Position numbers and translations under genes: made by a program. Positions 1 through 8,026 of a stretch of DNA of 9,637 nucleotides are shown in pieces; position 1 is the stretch's first letter; each line of letters starts with the position of its first letter. The notes under the pieces are model-generated. The model searched no databases and was not told the origin of the DNA. It saw only the letters and a list, made by a program, of their open reading frames with translations. The stretch is from NCBI GenBank assembly GCA_048550035.1, contig JBLYYQ010000016.1, positions 1 through 9,637 of the forward strand, given 5' to 3'. Source of the DNA: JBLYYQ01 sp048550035. Its GTDB lineage: Bacteria > Nitrospinota_A > UBA7883 > JBLYYQ01.

Positions 1-159
1 ACCAAATTTTAGAGCGTTTCGTCCTAATGGTTGAATCCCTAATCCGATTAGGAGATAGGTGTCACTATAACTGTTCATTCTTATGTAGCCCTTAAGAGAA
101 TTAAGACTATAGATAACAATTATAGTGCAAGATTCAGATCATAAGCAAATATATCTCAT
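1..159. other. Region downstream of dnaK with small inverted repeats
   Basis: No recognised gene. Several perfect inverted repeats are visible: CACTATAA (63-70) with TTATAGTG (120-127); ACTATA (106-111) with TATAGT (121-126); CTTAA (91-95) with TTAAG (101-105); and TCCTAAT (22-28) with ATTAGGA (47-53), the last competing with CCTAATC/GATTAGG at 38-52. They could form weak hairpins at the 3' end of the dnaK transcript, but none has the G+C-rich stem plus U-tract of a classical intrinsic terminator. On the minus strand a frame is open from an ATG at 78 to the window edge (26 codons), with an AAGGG about ten bases upstream. Its product does not resemble a J-domain, so it is only a possible partial gene. 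Confidence 0.35.
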
Positions 160-2064
160 TTACTTATTGTCGCTCTTATCAACAAATTCAGCATCAACCA
201 CATCTGATTCCGATTGATCAGGACTGTTGCCAGCTTGAGGATCAGTAGGATCAGCATCACTCTTTGCTGACTGTTGATAGATTAATTCAGCAATTTTATG
301 AGAATGTTTGGTTAATGATTCAATTTCAGCTTTAATTTTGTCAATATCATCAGAATCTTTTACCTCTTTTGCAGACTTTAACGCATCTTCAATTGCTGAT
401 TTGTCGGCCTCATTTAATTTGGAACCAAACTCTCCTAACGATTTCTCAGTCTGATAAATGAGCGAATCTAGCTGATTTTTACTCTCTGCTGCCTCTTTGA
501 ATTTTTTGTCTGCCTCAACATTCATTTCGGCAGCCTGCACCATATTTTTAATCTCATCTTCAGAAAGTGACGAGCTTGAGGTAATAGTAATTTTCTGTTC
601 TTTGCCGGTCCCTTTATCTTTTGCAGAGACATTAACAATACCGTTGGCATCAATATCGAAAGCAACCTCAATCTGCGGTAATCCACGAGGAGCCGGAGCA
701 ATTCCTTCAAGATGAAATCGACCTAAGGTTCTATTATCCTTTGCAACTGACCGTTCGCCTTGCAACACATGTACCTCAACACTGGTCTGGTTATCAGCCG
801 CAGTTGAAAATACCTCGGATTTCTTAGTTGGGATGGTTGCATTCTTCTCTATTAGCTTAGTCATTACACCACCTAATGTCTCAATTCCAAGAGAGAGTGG
901 AGTAACATCAAGAAGGAGAATATCTTTTACATCTTTGGACAAAACACCTGCCTGAATAGCAGCACCTAGCGCAACGACCTCATCAGGGTTTACCCCTTTA
1001 TGCGGATCTTGCTTAAAATAGTCGGTTACTAGTTTTTCGACCATAGGGACTCTAGTTGAGCCACCAACAAGAATAGTCTCATTAATATCTGAAGGTTGCA
1101 AATTCGCATCATTCATCGCTTGAAGTAGTGGAGCTTTAGTTCGTTGAACTAGATCTTCAATCATCTCCTCAAATTTTGAACGTGTCATTTTGACCTGCAT
1201 ATGTTTTGGACCTGATTGATCAGCAGTTAAAAATGGGAGATTAATCTCAGTTTCCACACTATTTGAAAGCTCTTTTTTTGCTTTCTCTGCTGCCTCTTTT
1301 AACCTCTGAAGAGCCATAATATCTTGACTTAAATCAATTCCGGTGTCTGATTTGAATTGAGCAACGAGCCAGTTAATAATTTTCTGGTCAAAATCATCAC
1401 CCCCCAAATGAGTATCACCATTGGTCGATTTAACCTCCACCACACTATCGCCTAGTTCCAAAAGTGAAATATCAAAGGTACCACCACCAAAGTCATAAAC
1501 TGCAACGACCTCATCTTTATGCTTCCCTAATCCATATGCTAATGCAGCTGCGGTTGGCTCATTAATAATTCGCAACACATCCAATCCTGCAATCTTCCCA
1601 GCATCTTTTGTTGCTTGTCGTTGGGCATCGTTAAAATAGGCAGGAACAGTTATTACAGCCTCTGTAACTTTTTCACCAAGATAATCTTCTGCAGCTGCTT
1701 TTAACTTTTGCAATATAAAGGCAGAAATCGCTTCTGGAGTATACTGTTTCCCTCTAATATTTATGACCGCCTCACCTTTGGCTCCCTGTTCAACCTTATA
1801 AGGGAGCATTTTCATCTCTTCTTGTACCTCGTCGTACCGACGCCCCATAAATCGCTTTATTGAAAAAACAGTGTTCTCTGCATTCGTTATCGCCTGATTC
1901 TTTGCAAGCTGACCTACTAATGTCTGGCCATCTTTGCCAAATGCAACCATGGAATGAGTTGTTCGTAACCCCTCCTGATTCACTATAATTTTTGGTTCGC
2001 CACCTTCCATAACAGCAACTACAGAATTTGTAGTTCCAAGGTCAATTCCTATAATCTTTCCCAT
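160..2064 (-). CDS. dnaK: Molecular chaperone DnaK (Hsp70)
   Basis: Cytosolic ATP-dependent Hsp70 chaperone that binds exposed hydrophobic segments of client proteins and works with DnaJ and GrpE. The 634-residue product is full length (E. coli DnaK is 638). The nucleotide-binding domain opens with GIDLGTTNS (residues 6-14), has the phosphate-binding DFGGGTFD near residue 190 and the adenosine-loop signature LVGGSTRVP near 336. The substrate-binding domain starts around the DVTPLSLGIETLGG segment near 388, followed by a helical lid and an acidic tail containing DVVDAEF. ATG at 2064 is preceded by a strong TAGGAGA ribosome-binding site (2069-2075, minus strand). The gene stands apart from the plus-strand operon; no grpE lies upstream, and no recognisable dnaJ starts in the 159 bases downstream. 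The tail ends EFVDKSDNK rather than the E. coli-type EFEEVKD ending. Identity is certain. Confidence 0.98.
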   Translation of the reverse strand: MGKIIGIDLGTTNSVVAVMEGGEPKIIVNQEGLRTTHSMVAFGKDGQTLVGQLAKNQAITNAENTVFSIKRFMGRRYDEVQEEMKMLPYKVEQGAKGEAVINIRGKQYTPEAISAFILQKLKAAAEDYLGEKVTEAVITVPAYFNDAQRQATKDAGKIAGLDVLRIINEPTAAALAYGLGKHKDEVVAVYDFGGGTFDISLLELGDSVVEVKSTNGDTHLGGDDFDQKIINWLVAQFKSDTGIDLSQDIMALQRLKEAAEKAKKELSNSVETEINLPFLTADQSGPKHMQVKMTRSKFEEMIEDLVQRTKAPLLQAMNDANLQPSDINETILVGGSTRVPMVEKLVTDYFKQDPHKGVNPDEVVALGAAIQAGVLSKDVKDILLLDVTPLSLGIETLGGVMTKLIEKNATIPTKKSEVFSTAADNQTSVEVHVLQGERSVAKDNRTLGRFHLEGIAPAPRGLPQIEVAFDIDANGIVNVSAKDKGTGKEQKITITSSSSLSEDEIKNMVQAAEMNVEADKKFKEAAESKNQLDSLIYQTEKSLGEFGSKLNEADKSAIEDALKSAKEVKDSDDIDKIKAEIESLTKHSHKIAELIYQQSAKSDADPTDPQAGNSPDQSESDVVDAEFVDKSDNK

Positions 2065-2068
2065 TCGA

Positions 2069-2075
2069 TCTCCTA
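2069..2075 (-). promoter_or_regulatory. Strong ribosome-binding site of dnaK
   Basis: On the minus strand the sequence reads TAGGAGA followed by four bases and then ATG. This is a near-ideal Shine-Dalgarno and fixes the dnaK start at 2064. No CIRCE element (TTAGCACTC/GAGTGCTAA) and no convincing sigma32-type promoter is visible upstream. Confidence 0.8.
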
Positions 2076-2164
2076 CTCTCTACAGATTGTAATGGATGCT
2101 ATAATGCATCACTATCCAACAAATATAACAGTTACATAACAGAGCTTAGTTTAGTAAAATCAAG

Positions 2165-2190
2165 TAGCTCTTATTTACGCTAGCTCTTAT
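2165..2190 (+). repeat. 10-bp direct repeat upstream of the ahbC promoter
   Basis: TAGCTCTTAT occurs twice, at 2165-2174 and 2181-2190, with start points 16 bp apart. The second copy ends six bases before the candidate -35 hexamer. That placement would suit an activator binding two sites on nearly the same face of the helix. The region is AT-rich, so chance repetition is possible, but a perfect 10-bp copy at this spacing is noteworthy. Confidence 0.45.
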
Positions 2191-2196
2191 ATAAAA

Positions 2197-2224
2197 TTGA
2201 CTATAACTTTGGTCAAGCTATAAA
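2197..2224 (+). promoter_or_regulatory. Candidate sigma70-type promoter of the ahbCD-guaBA operon
   Basis: The -35 hexamer TTGACT (2197-2202) matches five of six consensus bases, and the -10 hexamer TATAAA (2219-2224) also matches five of six. The spacer is 16 bp. Transcription would start near 2231, leaving a leader of roughly 113 nt before ahbC. An inverted repeat TTGAC (2197-2201)/GTCAA (2212-2216) overlaps the -35 and spacer and could be an operator. It does not fit the FNR spacing (TTGAT, 4 nt, ATCAA). Confidence 0.6.
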
Positions 2225-2343
2225 CTCTTTATTTTTTAATATCTAACTTTATAGTAGAATAATAACGAACTATCTAATAAAAATAGTCGTAATGAAATTA
2301 TTTAGATCTTATACAAATAACTTAATAAGGTGAAGAGAATCAT

Positions 2344-3645
2344 ATGATTGGGATATCAGCACTATATTGTGATATAGAAAATGAAGGCGATGCAATACGT
2401 TATGGTCGCCAGAGTGAAAAGACACGCCATCGTCCGATGGCTCATACAACGCCAAAAAGTGCAGCCGAAAGACGACCTGTCACAGCATGGAACATAACAA
2501 GAACTTGCAATCTAAAATGTATCCATTGCTATACAGATTCAGAGGAGAAAGCATACGAAGGTGAGCTAACCCTATCTGAAGGGAAGGCATTTCTTAAAGA
2601 TTTGAAGGAGTTTGGTTCACCTGCAGTACTCTTTTCAGGTGGAGAGCCATTGATCAGAAAGGATATCTGGGAGCTAGCAGATTATGCTAAGAGCATTGGA
2701 CTTAGGATGACATTGTCTACTAATGGGACTCTTATTGATGAGGCGGTCGCAAAAAAGATTAAAGAGAGTGGGTTTACCTATGTTGGAATTAGCCTTGATG
2801 GATTAGGTGAAGTCAATGATAAATTTCGAGGTAAAGATGGGGCATTTAAGAAAGCGGTTCGTGGCTTTAAAAATTGCGTTAATATTACTCAGAAGGTTGG
2901 ATTGCGATTAACTTTAACTCGGCACAATTATGAGAATCTTCATGGCATATTTGACTTTATTGAGCGAGAAAATATTCAGCGTGCCTGTTTTTATCATCTT
3001 GTCTACTCTGGTCGTGCTCAGGGGATGACAAATGATGATCTGACCCATCAAGAATCAAGAGCTGCGTTAGATATAATCATTGAGCGGACAGACGATTTTC
3101 ATAAGCGTGGACTTGATAAAGATATCTTAACAGTCGATAATCATGTTGATGGTCCTTATTTATATCTGAAGCTCCGTGAAAAAAATGAAGAGGCAGCTGC
3201 AAAAGTAAAAAAGATGCTCGAATGGAATGGTGGTGGTCGTTATTCATCAGGAGTCTCATTTGCAGATGTTGATTTCCATGGGAATGTTCATGCTGATCAA
3301 TTCTGGATGAATTATAGCTTTGGGAATGTAAAAGAGCGAAAATTTTCTGATATATGGCTTGATCAGAGTGATCCATTAATGAATCTATTGAAAAACCGTC
3401 TCGATTATTTAAAAGGAAAATGTTCTATCTGTAAATATTTACCGATGTGTGGCGGGGCATTGAGGGTTAGAGCAGATGCGGTATATAATGATCCAGCTGC
3501 ACCAGATCCTGCATGTTATCTATCAGATGAAGAGTGCGGGATAACAGATAATGCTCGAAATGAACTTATTGCAAAAGGTGAATGGTTTGAGCCACTTGAA
3601 CATTTAACAACAAAGTCTACTCTCAAAGATAATGTCGGTAGATAA
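2344..3645 (+). CDS. ahbC: Radical SAM/SPASM Fe-didecarboxysiroheme deacetylase, AhbC-like (NirJ family)
   Basis: Probably removes two acetate side chains from 12,18-didecarboxysiroheme to give Fe-coproporphyrin III in the siroheme-dependent heme pathway. Family features seen: N-terminus MIGISALYC with a following DAIRYGR segment; the radical SAM cluster motif CNLKCIHC (Cys55, 59, 62); GGEP at 99-102; STNGT near 125; TRHN near 192; YHLVYSGR near 218; and VHADQFW near 315. The SPASM-like C-terminus has Cys360, 363, 369, 391 and 398 for a second iron-sulfur cluster. At 433 residues it is slightly longer than many relatives. ATG 2344 has AAGGTGAAGAG just upstream. The main alternative is NirJ (heme d1 synthesis). 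The ahbD gene 26 nt downstream, and no other nir gene in view, favours AhbC. The radical SAM assignment is certain; the substrate is inferred. Confidence 0.85.
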   Translation: MIGISALYCDIENEGDAIRYGRQSEKTRHRPMAHTTPKSAAERRPVTAWNITRTCNLKCIHCYTDSEEKAYEGELTLSEGKAFLKDLKEFGSPAVLFSGGEPLIRKDIWELADYAKSIGLRMTLSTNGTLIDEAVAKKIKESGFTYVGISLDGLGEVNDKFRGKDGAFKKAVRGFKNCVNITQKVGLRLTLTRHNYENLHGIFDFIERENIQRACFYHLVYSGRAQGMTNDDLTHQESRAALDIIIERTDDFHKRGLDKDILTVDNHVDGPYLYLKLREKNEEAAAKVKKMLEWNGGGRYSSGVSFADVDFHGNVHADQFWMNYSFGNVKERKFSDIWLDQSDPLMNLLKNRLDYLKGKCSICKYLPMCGGALRVRADAVYNDPAAPDPACYLSDEECGITDNARNELIAKGEWFEPLEHLTTKSTLKDNVGR

Positions 3646-3660
3646 AATTGTACAACATTA

Positions 3661-3674
3661 AGAGGTGAATTGTG
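3661..3674 (+). promoter_or_regulatory. Ribosome-binding site and GTG start of ahbD
   Basis: AGAGGTGA at 3661-3668 precedes a GTG codon at 3672. This supports the upstream GTG rather than the internal ATG at 3813, which lies just before the conserved core and has no Shine-Dalgarno sequence in front of it. Confidence 0.65.
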
Positions 3675-4898
3675 AAAAAACATCCAGCTCATATAGATAT
3701 CTCTAATAGTAATAACAAAACTATAAAAGAGAGCTATCATGAAATAAACAGAGGTCACGGTGGGACCGATCCAAAAATAGCATCTAACTACCTCCAAGAT
3801 AGCAATGCAAAGATGAGACTCCTATTCTGGGAGACTACTGCAGGGTGCAATCTGGAGTGCGTTCATTGTCGTCGGTTAGATGTAAGTCGTAAATTGATGG
3901 AAAGCGATCTTAACTTTGAAGAGGCAAAACAGCTAGTCGATCAGATAGTATCAGTAGGGAAACCTATTTTTGTTTTATCAGGTGGCGAGCCATTAATGCG
4001 TCCTGATATTTTCGATATTGCAGATTATGCTACTAAATCAGGGCTAACAGTTGCAATGGCAACTAATGGGACAATGATTACATCTGAAGTCGCAAAAAAG
4101 ATAAAATCATCTGGTATTCAGCGAGTATCAGTATCACTAGATGGTGCAACGGCCGATATCCATGACAAGTTTCGTAAGTTAGATGGTTCATTTGATCGTG
4201 CAATCGAAGGGATCAAGCATGTCCAAGATGTTAATGTTTCCACACAGATTAACTCAACAATTGCAAAGCATAATGTCCACCAGGTGAAGGATCTATATAG
4301 AAATGCAATTGATTTAAAGTGTGATGCATTGCATATATTTATGTTGGTGCCGGTTGGATGTGGGGTTGAGATTGAGAAGGATCAAAGTTTAGATGCTCTA
4401 ACTTATGAGAAAGTATTAAACTGGTTTTATGAGGTTTCTCTTGAGCGTAAAATTGAAACAAAGGCAACCTGTGCGCCTCACTATTTTCGGATTATGAGAG
4501 AGCGAGCCAAAGCAGATAATATTGAAGTCACCACTAAAACTCATGGGATGGCAGCAATGACTAAAGGATGTTTGGCAGGTCAGTCGATCTGTTTTGTTTC
4601 GCATAAGGGTGAGATTTTTCCATGTGGCTACTTTCCGCTTGAGGTTGGGAATGTGAAGCATGATAATTTGACTGATGTTTGGAGTAACTCTGAAGTATTT
4701 CAAAAGCTTCGCAATCAAGAGAATCTAACTGGTAAATGTGGGGCATGTGACTATAAAGAGGTCTGTGAAGGTTGCCGTGCACGAGCCTATTTCTATACTG
4801 ATGGTGATTACCTCTCTGAGGAGCCGTATTGCATTTATGAGCCTCCCGCATGGCAAGTTGCGAAGGTAGGCGAAGATCTCAAAATTATAAAAAAATAG
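3672..4898 (+). CDS. ahbD: Radical SAM/SPASM heme b synthase, AhbD-like
   Basis: Probably performs the last step of the alternative heme pathway: oxidative decarboxylation of two propionates of Fe-coproporphyrin III to vinyls, giving heme b. Evidence seen: the cluster motif CNLECVHC (Cys59, 63, 66); GGEP at 104-107; SVSLDGAT near 153-160; STIAKHN near 195; HIFMLVPVG near 221, matching the AhbD HIFLLVPTG-type motif; a KATCAPHY segment near 264-271; KGCLAG near 298; and PCGY at 317-320. The SPASM region carries Cys356, 359, 365, 368 and 387, including CEGCRARAY. The product has about 48 residues before the core, longer than I expect for the family, and this extension is charged and polar. The start is GTG. 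It lies 26 nt after ahbC and 26 nt before guaB, so it is almost certainly cotranscribed. It is clearly a paralogue of the preceding gene, not a duplicate. Confidence 0.87.
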   Translation: MKKHPAHIDISNSNNKTIKESYHEINRGHGGTDPKIASNYLQDSNAKMRLLFWETTAGCNLECVHCRRLDVSRKLMESDLNFEEAKQLVDQIVSVGKPIFVLSGGEPLMRPDIFDIADYATKSGLTVAMATNGTMITSEVAKKIKSSGIQRVSVSLDGATADIHDKFRKLDGSFDRAIEGIKHVQDVNVSTQINSTIAKHNVHQVKDLYRNAIDLKCDALHIFMLVPVGCGVEIEKDQSLDALTYEKVLNWFYEVSLERKIETKATCAPHYFRIMRERAKADNIEVTTKTHGMAAMTKGCLAGQSICFVSHKGEIFPCGYFPLEVGNVKHDNLTDVWSNSEVFQKLRNQENLTGKCGACDYKEVCEGCRARAYFYTDGDYLSEEPYCIYEPPAWQVAKVGEDLKIIKK

Positions 4899-4924
4899 TA
4901 TCATTAAAAACTGGATAGCTAGCT

Positions 4925-6409
4925 ATGGAAAACAAGTTAAACTCAATTGAATTTGGTTATACATTTGATGATCTGCTCGTTAAGCCTCGAATGTCTAATG
5001 TTACACCAGATAAGGTAGATACATCATCATTTATAACTCCCAAAATCAAGCTTAATATTCCGATTATATCAGCACCGATGGATACAGTCACCGAAGGGCG
5101 ACTAGCAATAGCATTGGCGTTATCTGGAGGTATTGGGATAATTCATAAGAATTTATCGATTGAGAACCAACGCAAAGAGGTCGATAAGGTTAAGCGTCAT
5201 GTCACAGGTATGGTTTTGGACCCTATCACAGTCAGCCCAGAGAAGACATTAGCTGACATAATTAAACTTAAAGAGAAGTATAGTTTTAGTTCATTTCCGG
5301 TAACAAAAGATGATCGTTTAGTTGGTGTTCTATCTAATCGTGATATAAGATTTGAAAAGGTCCAAAGTAAGAAGGTATCAGTATTGATGACCCCTGAAGA
5401 GAAGCTTGTAGTTACCTCAAAAGATACCTCAGTAGAAGATGCAAAAAAGCTCTTACTCGAAAACAAGATTGAACAGCTATTGGTTGTAAATAATAAGATG
5501 AAGCTACTTGGATTGATTACAGTTAAAGATATAGAGCAAGGGATAAAATATCCATTTGCAACTAAGGATAGTCAAGGTCGCTTAGCGGTAGGAGGAGCGG
5601 TAGGTGTTACTTCAGATACAGATGAGCGTGCTGATGAACTATTAAAATATGGGTGTGATTTTATTGTAATAGATACAGCCCATGGTCACTCTAAAGCTGT
5701 TATGAAAAAGGTAAAAGCATTGCGGAAGCGTTATCCTGAAGTAGAGTTGATCGCAGGAAATGTTGCAACGAAGGAGGCTGTTCGTGCATTAGCAAATGCT
5801 GGCGCTAGTAGTGTTAAGGTAGGGATTGGGCCAGGGTCAATCTGTACAACCAGAGTGGTTGCAGGAGTTGGAGTCCCGCAGGCTACTGCAATTAATGAAT
5901 GTGCGATTGAAGCGAAGCGTCATTCATTGCGAGTGATAGCTGATGGTGGGATAAAAAGTTCTGGCGATATAGTAAAAGCGATTGTTGCAGGAGCAGATGT
6001 AGTGATGATCGGTTCACTCTTTGCAGGTGTAGAAGAATCGCCAGGTGAGAAGATTTTATTCCAAGGGCGTGTCTATAAAGAATATCGAGGGATGGGATCG
6101 CTTGGAGCTATGGGACAAGGATCAGCTGATCGTTACCATCAAGCTAATCGCGTTGCAAGCGGGAGTTCCAAGTTTGTACCAGAAGGGATTGAAGGACGTG
6201 TTCCTTATAGAGGAGCTCTTGATTCTATGATTTATCAATTAGTTGGTGGTCTCCGTTCTGGGATGGGTTATTGTGGAACAAAAGATATTCAAACATTAAA
6301 GGATGAAGGCTCATTTGTCAGGATGTCCAATGCTGGGTTAGTTGAATCACATGCACATGATGTCCAAGTAACAAAAGAGGCTCCAAATTATACATTAGGC
6401 TCTAGTTAA
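4925..6409 (+). CDS. guaB: Inosine-5'-monophosphate dehydrogenase
   Basis: Oxidises IMP to XMP with NAD+, the committed step of guanine nucleotide synthesis, in the cytosol. The 494-residue length is typical of bacterial IMPDH. An N-terminal TIM-barrel part (GYTFDDLLVKP near 11-21, ISAPMDTVTE near 48-57) is interrupted by two CBS domains at about 93-208, which sense purine nucleotides in this family. The barrel resumes with IDTAHGHS near 249-256. The catalytic loop GIGPGSICTTR holds the nucleophile Cys307. IADGGI near 338 and the flap ADRYHQ (Arg403-Tyr404) complete the active site. ATG 4925 is 26 nt downstream of ahbD and has only a weak CTGGA upstream, so translation may be partly coupled. 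The TAA stop directly abuts the guaA ATG. Identity is certain. Confidence 0.98.
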   Translation: MENKLNSIEFGYTFDDLLVKPRMSNVTPDKVDTSSFITPKIKLNIPIISAPMDTVTEGRLAIALALSGGIGIIHKNLSIENQRKEVDKVKRHVTGMVLDPITVSPEKTLADIIKLKEKYSFSSFPVTKDDRLVGVLSNRDIRFEKVQSKKVSVLMTPEEKLVVTSKDTSVEDAKKLLLENKIEQLLVVNNKMKLLGLITVKDIEQGIKYPFATKDSQGRLAVGGAVGVTSDTDERADELLKYGCDFIVIDTAHGHSKAVMKKVKALRKRYPEVELIAGNVATKEAVRALANAGASSVKVGIGPGSICTTRVVAGVGVPQATAINECAIEAKRHSLRVIADGGIKSSGDIVKAIVAGADVVMIGSLFAGVEESPGEKILFQGRVYKEYRGMGSLGAMGQGSADRYHQANRVASGSSKFVPEGIEGRVPYRGALDSMIYQLVGGLRSGMGYCGTKDIQTLKDEGSFVRMSNAGLVESHAHDVQVTKEAPNYTLGSS

Positions 6410-7957
6410 ATGGCTTCTGCACTCAAAGATCAGCCAATCCTAATTTTAGATTTTGGCTCACAATATACACTCTTAATTGCAAGGCGAGTAAGAGAAGAGC
6501 ATGTTTTTTCAGTTGTGGAGCGATTTGATATATCGTTTGAAACTATCAAAAAGATTAATCCGATTGGAATTATCCTCTCAGGCGGTCCTGGCAACCTCTC
6601 AGATCGAGATGCTGCTAGGATTAGTAAAGATATATTAGAGTCTGGCATACCGATACTTGGAATCTGCTATGGGATGCAGCTTATAGGAGATATTTATGGA
6701 GCCAAAATTAGCGAGGCAACTAGGAAAGAGTATGGCTATGCATCATTGAAGCTAGATAATAGCGTAGATCTCTTTGATGGTCTCGCAGATTATGAAGATG
6801 TATGGATGAGCCATAGCTATAAAGTAGAGACTATTCCATCTTCCTTTGAGCTGATAGGTCAGACCGACTCTGCGCTAATAGCAGCATTCAAGAGTAAGGA
6901 TTACCCCATTTATGGGCTACAGTTTCATCCTGAAGTTGCACATACAGTAAATGGTCTTAAGATTGTAAGTAATTTTGTTCATAAAATTTGTGGTGCAGGT
7001 TCTAACTGGACTGTTGGCTCTTTTATTGATGAACAGGTAGAGTTAATCCGTTCTAAGGTGAAAGATTCAAAAGTTATCTTGGCATTATCAGGTGGTGTTG
7101 ATTCATCAGTAGCAGCAAAGTTGATTGATAAGGCTATCGGTAATAAGTTGACCTCAATTTTCGTTGACAACGGACTTCTTAGAGCGGGCGAAGCCGATGC
7201 AGTAATGAGAAGATACAAAGAACATTTCAAGCTAAATGTTATCAAGATAGATGCTAGCGATATTTTTTTAAGTAGGCTTCAAGGGGTAACTGATCCAGAA
7301 GCGAAACGGAAAATCATAGGTCCTACTTTTGTTGAAATATTTAGCAAAGAAGCAAGAAAGATAGAAGGCGCCACTTTTTTAGCACAAGGTACATTATATC
7401 CAGATGTTATTGAATCAACTAGCTCTAAAGGTCCATCGGCAGTGATCAAGACTCATCATAATTTAGAGCTTGGCAGTGATTTAGATTTAGAGCTGCTAGA
7501 GCCACTACGACACCTTTTCAAAGATGAGGTCAGGCTCCTTGGAGAAGAGTTAGGGATAAATCGAGAGCTTTTATGGCGTCATCCATTCCCAGGTCCAGGG
7601 CTTGCTGTCCGAATATTAGGTGAGGTGACAGAGAGCAGACTTAAGACCTTACGGATGGCAGATGAGATTATTTTAGATCAGCTAAAAAAAGAAGATTACT
7701 ACGACAAGCTCTGGCAAGCATTTGGAGTATTACTTCCGGTGAAATCGGTAGGTGTAATGGGTGATGAACGAACATATGAAAATGTATTAGCGATTCGTGC
7801 AGTGGAAAGTAAAGATGCAATGACTGCAAACTCTGCCGATTTACCCCATAGTTTACTAACGTTGATAGCAAATCGGATCATAAATGAAGTATCAGGAATC
7901 AACCGAGTGGTGTATGATATAACGAGCAAGCCACCAGGCACCATTGAGTGGGAATGA
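6410..7957 (+). CDS. guaA: Glutamine-hydrolysing GMP synthase
   Basis: Amidates XMP to GMP using glutamine and ATP. The 515-residue length is typical. The N-terminal class I glutamine amidotransferase domain (about 1-195) has GGPG near 58-61, the nucleophile Cys86 in GICYGMQ, and the His173/Glu175 pair in FHPEV. The ATP pyrophosphatase domain has the P-loop-like SGGVDSS (227-233). The C-terminal dimerisation domain ends in the conserved KPPGTIEWE. The ATG follows the guaB TAA with no gap, implying translational coupling; no strong ribosome-binding site is visible inside the guaB end. The gene is intact to its normal last residue even though its 3' end is a recognised integration site for genomic islands and an integrase-like sequence begins 69 nt downstream. 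Identity is certain. Confidence 0.98.
   Translation: MASALKDQPILILDFGSQYTLLIARRVREEHVFSVVERFDISFETIKKINPIGIILSGGPGNLSDRDAARISKDILESGIPILGICYGMQLIGDIYGAKISEATRKEYGYASLKLDNSVDLFDGLADYEDVWMSHSYKVETIPSSFELIGQTDSALIAAFKSKDYPIYGLQFHPEVAHTVNGLKIVSNFVHKICGAGSNWTVGSFIDEQVELIRSKVKDSKVILALSGGVDSSVAAKLIDKAIGNKLTSIFVDNGLLRAGEADAVMRRYKEHFKLNVIKIDASDIFLSRLQGVTDPEAKRKIIGPTFVEIFSKEARKIEGATFLAQGTLYPDVIESTSSKGPSAVIKTHHNLELGSDLDLELLEPLRHLFKDEVRLLGEELGINRELLWRHPFPGPGLAVRILGEVTESRLKTLRMADEIILDQLKKEDYYDKLWQAFGVLLPVKSVGVMGDERTYENVLAIRAVESKDAMTANSADLPHSLLTLIANRIINEVSGINRVVYDITSKPPGTIEWE
7920..7957 (+). other. Possible island attachment site (3' end of guaA)
   Basis: The last codons of guaA are a documented chromosomal target for island integrases, which regenerate the gene end on insertion. 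Here an integrase-like N-terminus begins 69 nt after the stop codon, in the usual orientation and distance for such islands. I infer that attL lies in this segment. No second copy of the guaA end occurs in the remaining 1.6 kb, so the other boundary, if it exists, is outside the window. Confidence 0.35.
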
Positions 7958-7969
7958 TATATTAAAATA

Positions 7970-7998
7970 ATAGTTAATAATATCAATAACTTAACTAT
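7970..7998 (+). other. AT-rich stem-loop after guaA
   Basis: ATAGTTAA (7970-7977) and TTAACTAT (7991-7998) form a perfect 8-bp stem with a 13-nt loop in the 69-nt gap after guaA. It could mark the end of the operon, but the stem has few G-C pairs and no T-tract follows, so it is a poor intrinsic terminator. A -10-like TATACT at 8000-8005 lies just after it and could serve the next ORF, but no good -35 is seen at the right distance. Confidence 0.3.
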
Positions 7999-8026
7999 CT
8001 ATACTTGTTACTAAGATTGGAACAAT

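Noticed and set aside
1..60. tRNA-like stretch (GAATCCCT resembling a T-loop)
   Set aside because: No matching acceptor stem, anticodon arm or D-arm could be built around it.
1..78. Minus-strand 26-codon open frame as the start of dnaJ
   Set aside because: It is open to the edge and has an ATG, but the residues do not show the J-domain opening (D-Y-Y-x-x-L-G followed by a helix leading to HPD). It is too short to call.
497..715. Open frames antisense to dnaK
   Set aside because: They mirror the codon structure of dnaK and encode no recognisable motif.
2065..2160. Heat-shock (sigma32) or CIRCE control of dnaK
   Set aside because: Neither a CTTGAA/CCCCAT-type promoter nor the TTAGCACTC inverted repeat is present. 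Only a weak -10-like CATTAT is seen on the minus strand.
2344..3645. NirJ (heme d1 synthesis) instead of AhbC
   Set aside because: NirJ and AhbC are close relatives. The adjacent AhbD-like gene and absence of other nir genes in view make AhbC the better label, though the alternative is not excluded.
3516..3797. Minus-strand ORF across the ahbC/ahbD junction
   Set aside because: It is a shadow of two well-supported plus-strand genes and has no family resemblance or ribosome-binding site.
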